In this document: positions 1-6,250 of the stretch, piece by piece | How positions within the stretch are numbered: position 1 is the stretch's first letter | Layout of the letters: each line of letters opens with the position of its first letter | Source of the DNA: an uncultured Oscillospiraceae bacterium | Lineage (GTDB): Bacteria > Bacillota > Clostridia > Oscillospirales > Oscillospiraceae | Direction of reading: 5' to 3' | Length of the DNA: 10,040 bases | Assembly (NCBI GenBank): GCA_944385595.1 | Contig: CALWXY010000033.1 | Coordinates: forward strand, 1 to 10,040 | Notes under the pieces: model-generated | The model's input: the letters and a program-made list of their open reading frames with translations, nothing else | Databases searched by the model: none | Told to the model about the DNA's origin: nothing | Made by a program: the position numbers and the translations under genes

Positions 1-252
1 ACCCGCGAGCAGGCGGCGACGCTTCTCAGCCGTCTCGCCGCGGCGATGGATAAGCCGTTTGAATCCTCCGACCCGACCTTCGCCGACAACGGCAGCGTCT
101 CCGACTGGGCGAGCGCCGCCGTCGGCGAGATGCAGCTGAGCGGCGTAATGGGCGGCGTCGGCGAGGGCATGTTCGACCCCAAGGGCAGCTACACGAGAGA
201 GCAGAGCATCATCACCATGTTGAGAACTCACGACATCGCCATTATGGATTAG
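1..252 (+). CDS. C-terminal end of an S-layer homology (SLH) domain protein, 5' partial
   Basis: The frame is open from the first base and reads TREQAATLLSRLAAAM, the typical end of an SLH repeat (TREQ/ARxxAAxxLxR). A second, near-complete SLH repeat follows: FAD, then a W-A-S-A-A-V core, GVMGGVGEG, FDPKGSYTREQ. It stops at TAG 250-252. SLH repeats usually come in threes and anchor exported proteins to pyruvylated secondary cell-wall polymers, so this is probably the wall-binding tail of a larger secreted protein whose N-terminus lies left of the window. The second repeat ends TREQSIITMLRTHDIAIMD rather than in the usual alanine/leucine-rich helix, which is common for the last repeat. The internal ATG at 46 is not a real start because homology continues upstream of it. 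The next gene begins 22 nt downstream on the same strand, so they may be cotranscribed. The function of the missing N-terminal part cannot be known. Confidence 0.85.
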   Translation, partial: TREQAATLLSRLAAAMDKPFESSDPTFADNGSVSDWASAAVGEMQLSGVMGGVGEGMFDPKGSYTREQSIITMLRTHDIAIMD

Positions 253-274
253 TGAGCTGAAAGGAGAATGATAT

Positions 275-1441
275 ATGTGGGTTTATGGCTTTTTGTTGAT
301 TCCGATAGCCTTTGTGGTCGCCATAATCGTCGGCCTTGTGCAGGGCGGCGTTGAGCTGTTCAAGATCGAGAAGGAGGCGGCGGCCGACCGCTACAAGCAG
401 CAGCGTGCGGCTGAGCGTGCGAATTATCAGAAATTTTTCGCTGAGTGCGCCAAATACGGCATCAACTCCGCCGACGATTTGAGCGACGGGAACAAGCTCA
501 AGCGCGCGTCGCTGATAGCGAACAACTTTGGTTTCAAGAATGACGGCAGTTTGGAGAGCCTACAGAAGCTTTTCAAAGCCGGAAACGAAAAAATAAGCAG
601 CATCCAGCAGAAGGAGCGGCAGGAGCAGCACGACGCCGCCATGAAAAAGGAGCGGGCGAAGTTCGCGGAGCTCACGTTTTACGCCAGCCTCCATGGCAAG
701 GATAAGCCCGACGCCATGTTCTCCGACAAGGCGAAGGAGTACACTGCCCAAGCCAACGGCACGAGCTTCATCCCCACGCGCCGCGTGTCCGACGGCATGT
801 TCATGGCGGGCGCGGCGGCCGGCATAGGCGGCGCCATACCGGCGCTGGCCTCGCTCGCGAATACGGCGCAGTATAACGATGAGGTACGCCGCCACAACGA
901 GGCCGCGAACACCATGAATATGCTTCTGGCCCAGGGCGCAATGGCGGCGCGTAATCTGGCGAACAAATGGCACCGCCTTGGCAATGAGATATCCATGAAG
1001 ATGGTGGACGAGAGCGTCACACGCGAGCAGGCGTTCGAGAAGCTGCGCTTTTCCGGGGCGAAGGTGCGAGTCGCCACCACCGGCACCGCCACGGTGACGG
1101 CAAATGTGCGCGCCGAGGGCGTCGAGGCATTTGGCACCCGCGGCTTTGTCGACGGCTCGGTGATAGCCGAGATTTACGAAGACGGCAAAAAGGTGGGCGA
1201 GGCCGTGATGGTCCTGCCCCTGCTCGGCACCGACAGCAACCGCCTGAAGTACGACAAAAACGGGTATCTCCCCTACACGCCGGGCAGCGAGGAGAATAAG
1301 CGCCGCGTCGTCGCCATCGAGGGCATGTGCCTCAACTGCTGCAAAAGCCCGCAGAGCAGCTGCACCGTGAAATTCGCCCCCGGCGACCTCTGGGTCATGG
1401 ACGCGCTCAGCGACGCGGAGCTCAAGCGCGCGACCAAGTGA
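275..1441 (+). CDS. Membrane-anchored coiled-coil protein of unknown function with C-terminal cysteine cluster
   Basis: I do not recognise the family. The ATG at 275 has a clear ribosome binding site (AAGGAG 261-266, 8 nt spacing). The 388-residue product starts with one hydrophobic helix (residues about 4-24, no cleavage site), so it is probably an N-in or signal-anchored membrane protein. A long charged helical region follows (about 28-130, rich in K, E, Q, R, A and likely coiled coil). A glycine/alanine-rich hydrophobic stretch (about 174-197, MAGAAAGIGGAIPAL) could be a second membrane segment of the glycine-zipper kind. Residues about 262-320 look like beta strands (VRVATTGTATVTANV, then SVIAEIYEDGKKVGEAV), reminiscent of FxLYD-type extracellular beta domains, though this is a weak resemblance. 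A cysteine cluster lies near the end: C352, C355, C356 and C363 (CxxCC-x6-C), which could bind metal or form disulfides. It follows the SLH gene by 22 nt and ends before a strong terminator at 1459-1498. Confidence 0.75.
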   Translation: MWVYGFLLIPIAFVVAIIVGLVQGGVELFKIEKEAAADRYKQQRAAERANYQKFFAECAKYGINSADDLSDGNKLKRASLIANNFGFKNDGSLESLQKLFKAGNEKISSIQQKERQEQHDAAMKKERAKFAELTFYASLHGKDKPDAMFSDKAKEYTAQANGTSFIPTRRVSDGMFMAGAAAGIGGAIPALASLANTAQYNDEVRRHNEAANTMNMLLAQGAMAARNLANKWHRLGNEISMKMVDESVTREQAFEKLRFSGAKVRVATTGTATVTANVRAEGVEAFGTRGFVDGSVIAEIYEDGKKVGEAVMVLPLLGTDSNRLKYDKNGYLPYTPGSEENKRRVVAIEGMCLNCCKSPQSSCTVKFAPGDLWVMDALSDAELKRATK

Positions 1442-1458
1442 GGGAGACACAGCAATGA

Positions 1459-1498
1459 CATATAAAATTGCCGCGACTTGTCGCGGCAATTTTATATG
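1459..1498. terminator. Bidirectional intrinsic terminator, 18-bp perfect stem
   Basis: The arms 1459-1476 and 1481-1498 are perfect reverse complements, separated by a 4-nt CTTG loop. The core is GC-rich (GCCGCGA) and flanked by AATTTTATAT/ATATAAAATT, so a T-rich tract follows the stem in both directions. It sits between convergent genes: 17 nt after the plus-strand stop at 1441, and overlapping the TAA stop (1492-1494) of the minus-strand gene. It therefore probably terminates both transcripts. Confidence 0.85.
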
Positions 1499-1968
1499 CG
1501 TATCAAAATTAAATGTTGTGCGGCGGCGTATTCTGCGGTGAAGGCCGTTTCGCCGGAGAGTTTATACTGATAACAAATACATGCGTCGGATAAATCCACC
1601 ATATCCATATCGCGGATGTAACAGCATCCGCGATAATATTTTTCTTGCCGGCAAATTACCTTTGATGCGTATTTAAGCATAGTCTCGTACTTTGCTATGT
1701 CGTTAGCACTCCAGCCAAATTCATGTGAATATGGTTTTAAACATGGCAGAATTAATATAAGCTCGATATCCTTATATTTTTTAGAAAGCTCATATACGAC
1801 CTCGGCGGCTAATGTGCCGAATCCTCTTGCGCCGCCAGAGATAAAACGCCGATAGCCGTTGCCTATCATTTCTTCCAATAGACTGTATAATTTGTCGTGC
1901 AAAATATGAGGACTAATTTTCAGCTCTTTGTGCCCGGCAAAACATACAGTTTTCGGCTCGTGCGGCAT
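1492..1968 (-). CDS. SLOG superfamily protein, YpsA/DUF1273-like
   Basis: This 158-residue protein follows the YpsA/DUF1273 branch of the SLOG (SMF/DprA-LOG) Rossmann-like superfamily along its whole length. It has N-terminal VCFAGHKEL (residues 8-16) where the family has CFTGHR; the nucleotide-loop segment FISGGARGFGTLAAEVV (42-58); a beta strand ELILILPC (69-76); W86/Y94 around 'GWSANDIAKYETML'; YYRGCCYIRDMDMVDLSDACICY (split as 111-121 and 122-133), matching the family's Y..GC...RN..MVD.S....; and SGETAFTAEYA (138-148), matching GGT..T..YA. SLOG proteins bind nucleotides or nucleotide-derived ligands, and several act in stress or phage-defence signalling; the actual role here is unknown. 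ATG 1968 is preceded by GGGAGG (1978-1983, complement) at 9-nt spacing. The gene is visibly more A+T-rich than its neighbours, which suggests transfer. It lies divergent to an XRE regulator and has its own good promoter at 2001-2029. Seven cysteines in 158 residues is a lot. Confidence 0.85.
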   Translation of the reverse strand: MPHEPKTVCFAGHKELKISPHILHDKLYSLLEEMIGNGYRRFISGGARGFGTLAAEVVYELSKKYKDIELILILPCLKPYSHEFGWSANDIAKYETMLKYASKVICRQEKYYRGCCYIRDMDMVDLSDACICYQYKLSGETAFTAEYAAAQHLILIRI

Positions 1969-1986
1969 ACGCCAGCGCCTCCCGTC

Positions 1987-2015
1987 TATTACTCATAAAT
2001 ATTATATGAGTAATA
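1987..2015. promoter_or_regulatory. Candidate operator: 11-bp inverted repeat over the SLOG gene -10 box
   Basis: TATTACTCATA (1987-1997) and TATGAGTAATA (2005-2015) are perfect inverted repeats with a 7-nt A/T spacer. The repeat covers the -10 box (2001-2006) and likely start point of the minus-strand promoter and sits about 60 bp upstream of the XRE gene. Size and dyad symmetry fit a dimeric HTH repressor site. The obvious candidate regulator is the adjacent XRE protein; that link is inference. Confidence 0.6.
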
Positions 2016-2029
2016 ATGCGTTTTGTCCA
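2001..2029 (-). promoter_or_regulatory. Sigma-A type promoter of the SLOG gene
   Basis: On the minus strand, TGGACA (2029-2024; 5 of 6 with TTGACA) is followed by an exact 17-nt spacer and a perfect TATAAT (2006-2001). Transcription would start near 1994, giving a leader of about 25 nt with the ribosome binding site in it. The -10 lies inside the 11-bp inverted repeat. Confidence 0.75.
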
Positions 2030-2049
2030 GCGTTACTTCTGTCTAAAAT
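2021..2049 (+). promoter_or_regulatory. Probable promoter of the XRE gene
   Basis: TAAAAT at 2044-2049 is a good -10 box (5 of 6). With a 17-nt spacer the -35 is TTTTGT (2021-2026), which is weak; TTGTCC (2023-2028) is better but leaves only 15 nt. Either -35 overlaps the -35 of the opposing promoter, so the two promoters are back to back and likely compete or are co-regulated. The start point would be near 2056, about 20 nt before the TTG start. Confidence 0.5.
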
Positions 2050-2075
2050 AGTGGTAACAGACGGGAGGTCATCGC

Positions 2076-2441
2076 TTGAGAGCCAGGGAGAAAAAGGAGA
2101 TAAACGTCACTGTCGGGCGGAACATACGCATCCACCGCGAGCGGGCGGGCTACACGCGCGAGCGGCTTGCCGAGCTGATTGAGGTCAGCCCCCGCTTTCT
2201 GTACGACGCCGAGTGCGGCGCGGTGGGCGTGTCGCTCACCACGCTCAGACGCATATGCGAGACTCTGGGCGTCTCGGCTGACGCCGTGCTCTGGCCGGGC
2301 GATTCCCGCGAGCCGTCGCTCGCGGAGCGGCTGGCGCATGTCGACGGGCGATACGTCCGCGTGATTGAGGAGCTTATTCAAAAGCAGCTCGAGCTGCTCG
2401 CCCTCGCCTCCGGCGGCGACGACGGCAAAACCAGACACTGA
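2076..2441 (+). CDS. Small XRE-family helix-turn-helix regulator
   Basis: This 121-residue protein starts at TTG 2076, 7 nt after GGGAGG (2063-2068). No better start exists. Residues about 8-68 form a Cro/C1-type HTH: VGRNIRIHRERAGYTRERLAELI (helices 1-2, split at residue 25), then VSPRFLYDAECG in the place of the recognition helix, and SLTTLRRICETLGVSADAVLW, the standard helices 4-5. The last 45 or so residues (SLAERLAHVDGRYVRVIEELIQKQLELL) form one or two amphipathic helices that could mediate dimerisation. Such small regulators usually repress their own and a neighbouring promoter. It is divergent from the SLOG gene with a shared 107-nt control region holding an inverted repeat. Its base composition is GC-rich like the surrounding genome, unlike the SLOG gene. 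Confidence 0.85.
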   Translation: MRAREKKEINVTVGRNIRIHRERAGYTRERLAELIEVSPRFLYDAECGAVGVSLTTLRRICETLGVSADAVLWPGDSREPSLAERLAHVDGRYVRVIEELIQKQLELLALASGGDDGKTRH

Positions 2442-2503
2442 GCGCAGCGCCTCGCAAACAAAATCAAATCGATTTTCCGGCGGCGTGCACGGCGGAAAAA
2501 CGC

Positions 2504-2535
2504 CTCAAAAAGCCTGAGTAATCAGGCTTTTTGAG
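2504..2535. terminator. Hairpin 1 of 4: terminator, 14-bp stem
   Basis: Arms 2504-2517 (CTCAAAAAGCCTGA) and 2522-2535 are perfect complements with a GTAA loop. The right arm carries a run of five T. It lies about 60 nt after the XRE gene stop and is its most likely terminator. The interval 2442-2503 holds no gene; it contains only a short AAATCGATTT palindrome and a weak TTTTCCG/CGGAAAA pair. Confidence 0.75.
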
Positions 2536-2541
2536 CAAAGC

Positions 2542-2565
2542 GGCATTTTCGCTCTCGAAAATGCC
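2542..2565. repeat. Hairpin 2 of 4: 10-bp stem
   Basis: GGCATTTTCG (2542-2551) and CGAAAATGCC (2556-2565) are perfect complements with a CTCT loop. It has no T run after it, so it is less like a terminator than its three neighbours; it could be an RNA-stabilising stem. Confidence 0.6.
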
Positions 2566-2580
2566 CGGCGGCAAAGCGCG

Positions 2581-2611
2581 GTCAAAAAAGCTCCATCGGA
2601 GCTTTTTTGAC
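2581..2611. terminator. Hairpin 3 of 4: bidirectional terminator, 14-bp stem
   Basis: Arms 2581-2594 (GTCAAAAAAGCTCC) and 2598-2611 are perfect complements around a 3-nt ATC loop. Six A on one arm and six T on the other give a T tract in both directions. Confidence 0.75.
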
Positions 2612-2616
2612 AAGCT

Positions 2617-2644
2617 AAAGCCCGCGGCTCAAGCCGCGGGCTTT
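2617..2644. terminator. Hairpin 4 of 4: GC-rich bidirectional terminator, 12-bp stem
   Basis: AAAGCCCGCGGC (2617-2628) and GCCGCGGGCTTT (2633-2644) are perfect complements with a TCAA loop. It ends two bases before the stop codon (2647-2649) of the minus-strand membrane protein gene, which it probably terminates; a TTTT tract also follows it on the plus strand. Confidence 0.75.
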
Positions 2645-2646
2645 TA

Positions 2647-3099
2647 TCATTTTTCGTGCCTCAGATGAAAGGAGCGGTGGATTTCGGCGGTCTGGATGCG
2701 GAGCACGACATGCATGCCGAACCACATCGCCGCGAGCGAGAGCTCGAGCAGCAGCAGGAGCAGCCGGCTGCCCCAGATGGGTATGCCGGGGAACCAGCGG
2801 AAGTACATCGCCCCGCCGGCGAACAGCAGATTGCAGGTCGCCACCCAAATCAGCGAGCGGAACGCCAGCATACTCGGCAGGAATATCACGCCCACGGGGA
2901 AGAGCTGCGCCTCAATCAGCGCGAACAAAAGCGCCATTGCCATCATCTGAAGCACGGCAGCGGCCTCGATGGAGCCGTCGCCCGCTATGAGGCTCACAGC
3001 GCATTTGCACAGCAGCATGGCGGCGGCGTAGGTCGCGGTGTGCAGTATAAGCTGCATGCCCATGCCGCAGCGGTGGAAAAACTCTCTCACGGCCATCAC
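2647..3099 (-). CDS. Small four-helix membrane protein, unknown function
   Basis: The 150-residue product has four hydrophobic segments at about residues 14-38, 45-72, 77-97 and 108-132, separated by short charged loops, and a basic C-terminal tail (RSFHLRHEK). The layout resembles the small four-helix proteins of the DUF3021 kind, often seen beside regulators in Firmicutes, but no diagnostic motif is visible, so the family is not claimed. The frame opens with GTG 3099 directly followed by ATG 3094-3096; an in-frame stop at 3106-3108 rules out any earlier start. AGAGGTG just overlaps the start codons, so the ribosome binding site is unusually close. A downstream start (Met13, ATG ending at 3061) would still keep all four helices but has no visible ribosome binding site. 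The gene is divergent to the XRE-lepA operon. Confidence 0.7.
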   Translation of the reverse strand: MMAVREFFHRCGMGMQLILHTATYAAAMLLCKCAVSLIAGDGSIEAAAVLQMMAMALLFALIEAQLFPVGVIFLPSMLAFRSLIWVATCNLLFAGGAMYFRWFPGIPIWGSRLLLLLLELSLAAMWFGMHVVLRIQTAEIHRSFHLRHEK

Positions 3100-3109
3100 C
3101 TCTGCCTAT

Positions 3110-3138
3110 ATGATAATTTATGCCGCGCGTTTTGGCAA
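3110..3138 (-). promoter_or_regulatory. Probable promoter of the membrane protein gene
   Basis: On the minus strand, TTGCCA (3138-3133; 5 of 6) is followed by an exact 17-nt spacer and TATCAT (3115-3110; 5 of 6). The start point would be near 3103, only about 4 to 7 nt before the GTG/ATG start codons, so the mRNA would be nearly leaderless. Confidence 0.6.
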
Positions 3139-3162
3139 TAGCGTCTTTGGGGTTTTCGGCTA

Positions 3163-3191
3163 TTTACTTCTGACGCCGAAATTGGTATAAT
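3163..3191 (+). promoter_or_regulatory. Promoter of the XRE-lepA-mgtC-like operon
   Basis: A perfect TATAAT (3186-3191) is preceded by TG one base away (extended -10, TGGTATAAT) and, at 17-nt spacing, by TTTACT (3163-3168; 4 of 6). The start point would be near 3198. No other promoter is visible between here and the MgtC-like gene, so it probably drives all three genes. Confidence 0.75.
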
Positions 3192-3213
3192 TACTTCATG
3201 TAATCACATGTGA
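3190..3213. promoter_or_regulatory. Candidate operator: two adjacent palindromes at the transcription start
   Basis: ATTAC-ttcat-GTAAT (3190-3204) and the perfect 10-bp palindrome TCACATGTGA (3204-3213) abut each other directly downstream of the -10 box. CATGT occurs in both (3197-3201 and 3207-3211). A regulator bound here would block initiation; the XRE protein encoded just downstream is the natural candidate, by inference. Confidence 0.55.
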
Positions 3214-3229
3214 AAGGGGCTGGCGGAAC

Positions 3230-3679
3230 TTGGCACGCAGCTTCACCGAGATACTGTCCGGCATACGGCACGAGCGGGGCATCAGCCAGCGCCGCGCCGC
3301 CGCCGACCTCAAAATCAGCCAGGCGCTGCTCTCGCACTACGAAAACGGCGCGCGCGAGCCGGGTCTCACCTTCGTCTGCCGCGCCTGCGACTACTACGGC
3401 GTCACCGCCGACTATCTGCTCGGCCGCGAGAGCGAGGCATTCGGCGGCGAGGCAGAGGGGCCGCTCGCGGCGCTCAGCGCCGCCCTCGGCGACAGGAACG
3501 ACCCCGAGATCTCCGCCGCCGCCGAGCGATATATCGCCGCCGCCGTCAGACGGCTGTGCGACGAGGTCTACGGCATCGCAGACGCCGCTTCGCTCGCCCG
3601 CCTCTCGCTTGAGATGGCCGAGGCCGAGCGCATAATTGCCGCGCGCTTTCCCGAAAAGCGCCACGGCGGGAGGTTTTGA
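3230..3679 (+). CDS. XRE-family helix-turn-helix regulator, first gene of the lepA operon
   Basis: The 149-residue product starts at TTG 3230, preceded by AAAGGGG (3214-3219) at about 10 nt. Residues about 5-68 are a textbook Cro/C1-type HTH: FTEILSGIRHERGISQRRAA (split at 24), then DLKISQALLSHYENGAREPGL with the SQALLSHYENG recognition helix, and FVCRACDYYGVTADYLLGRE, the classic end of the fold. The C-terminal 80 residues are alanine/glutamate-rich helices (about 78-145) likely for oligomerisation. No metal- or ligand-binding motif is visible. Its stop (3677-3679) lies 5 nt before the lepA ATG, so lepA translation is probably coupled to it, and two palindromes at its own promoter suggest autoregulation. 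A private HTH regulator directly ahead of lepA is not an arrangement I know as conserved. Confidence 0.88.
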   Translation: MARSFTEILSGIRHERGISQRRAAADLKISQALLSHYENGAREPGLTFVCRACDYYGVTADYLLGRESEAFGGEAEGPLAALSAALGDRNDPEISAAAERYIAAAVRRLCDEVYGIADAASLARLSLEMAEAERIIAARFPEKRHGGRF

Positions 3680-3684
3680 CACAG

Positions 3685-5490
<1,806 letters not shown>

Positions 5491-5526
5491 AAACATCAAT
5501 AATAACCGGGATGGGAGGCGGCGGAG

Positions 5527-6201
5527 GTGCTTGAAACTCTGGGACTTACCCCTTACGGCATAGAGGGCATATTGAGACTTGCGGTGTCGGCACTGCTCGG
5601 CGGTCTGATGGGCCTGGAGCGCACACGCAAGCGCCGCGGCGCGGGGATGCGCACATATATGCTGGTGGCGCTCGGCTCGGCGATGACGGTGCTGGTCGGC
5701 GAGATCATGCACGAGTACGCCCCCAACGCCGACACGACGCGCATAGCGGCCTCGGCGGTGAGCGGCATAGGCTTCATCGGCGCGGGCAGCATCATCCTCT
5801 CGCGCGCGAACCGGGTCGTCGGCCTCACGACGGCGGCGGGCGTGTGGGTCAGCGTCTCCGTGGGACTGGCGGTCGGCTGCGGCTATTATGCCGGCGGCGT
5901 GGCGCTGGTGATTATCTCCATCGTCGCCACCATGGCCGGCGAGAAGATTCAGACCCGCTTCCTCAGCCACAGCTCCATCATCAGGCTCTCCATATTCTTC
6001 CAGGGCGAGGCGAACGTGCTGCCGTTCGTACACGAGGTGCAGGCGCTCGGCTGCCGGATCGAGGGGCTCGACATGGCCATGCCGATAAGCGACTGCGTCT
6101 CGGCCAACATGCTGCTGCACGTCCCGCACCACACGAACCACCGCGAGGTCATAGAGAAGCTCCGGTGTTTGCCGGGCGTCGTGTTCGCGGAGGATATTTA
6201 A
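5527..6201 (+). CDS. MgtC/SapB-family membrane protein
   Basis: The 224-residue product starts at GTG 5527, 8 nt after GGGAGG (5513-5518), and lies 36 nt after lepA on the same strand. Residues 1-140 show the MgtC/SapB fold: LRLAVSALLGGLMGLER (16-31, the family's G-G-x-x-G-x-E-R motif), GMRTYMLVALGSA (40-52), RIAASAVSGIGFIGAGSI (72-89), VVGLTTAAGVWVSVSVGLA (97-115), and a last hydrophobic helix about 122-138, making five predicted membrane segments. The cytoplasmic C-terminal region (about 150-224) has the length and alternating pattern of the ACT-like domain found in longer MgtC members. MgtC proteins are linked to magnesium limitation and modulation of P-type or F-type ATPases; many Firmicutes members are unstudied. 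No Mg riboswitch fits in the 36-nt gap. A terminator follows 5 nt after the stop. Confidence 0.92.
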   Translation: MLETLGLTPYGIEGILRLAVSALLGGLMGLERTRKRRGAGMRTYMLVALGSAMTVLVGEIMHEYAPNADTTRIAASAVSGIGFIGAGSIILSRANRVVGLTTAAGVWVSVSVGLAVGCGYYAGGVALVIISIVATMAGEKIQTRFLSHSSIIRLSIFFQGEANVLPFVHEVQALGCRIEGLDMAMPISDCVSANMLLHVPHHTNHREVIEKLRCLPGVVFAEDI

Positions 6202-6205
6202 AGAT

Positions 6206-6242
6206 GAAAAAATCCCGCTGATTAAATCAGCGGGATTTTTTG
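6206..6242. terminator. Bidirectional intrinsic terminator, 15-16 bp stem
   Basis: AAAAAATCCCGCTGA (6207-6221) pairs perfectly with 6227-6241 around a 5-nt loop (one more T-A pair is possible). Six T follow in one direction and six T in the other. It lies between the stop of the MgtC-like gene (6201) and the stop of the convergent secreted-protein gene (6251), serving both. Confidence 0.88.
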
Positions 6243-6250
6243 GTGTTCAT

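Larger units (their letters stand above)
1978..2068. repeat. 10-bp inverted repeat containing the ribosome binding sites of both divergent genes
   Basis: CCTCCCGTCT at 1978-1987 and AGACGGGAGG at 2059-2068 are exact reverse complements, 71 nt apart. Each copy contains the GGGAGG ribosome binding site of one divergent gene, so both leaders carry the same AGACGGGAGG segment just before the start codon. The shared Shine-Dalgarno core explains 6 of the 10 bases; the extra AGAC is unexplained and may be chance or a shared control site. Confidence 0.6.

Noticed and set aside
560..1489. A 309-codon open frame on the minus strand opposite the coiled-coil protein gene
   Set aside because: Alanine/histidine/arginine-rich with no recognisable domain, and it crosses the terminator stem at its 5' end. 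The plus-strand gene has a ribosome binding site and a coherent protein.
1928..2182. A plus-strand frame crossing the SLOG/XRE intergenic region
   Set aside because: It runs through the start of the SLOG gene, both promoters and the XRE start, with no ribosome binding site or domain.
2442..2650. A CRISPR array or REP-type repeat in the hairpin cluster
   Set aside because: The four stems differ in sequence and spacing, so there is no repeated unit.
2656..3141. A 161-codon plus-strand frame opposite the four-helix membrane protein
   Set aside because: It encodes Q/H/E-rich low-complexity sequence antisense to a protein with four clean membrane helices, and runs through the opposing promoter.
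3676..3684. TTG 3676 as the lepA start
   Set aside because: It would lie 2 nt from the ribosome binding site and add MTQ, which LepA proteins lack. ATG 3685 gives the usual MTD-x-x-x-IRNF start.
5491..5526. A possible riboswitch ahead of the MgtC-like gene
   Set aside because: The gap is 36 nt and holds only a ribosome binding site, too short for an M-box or ykkC-type element.
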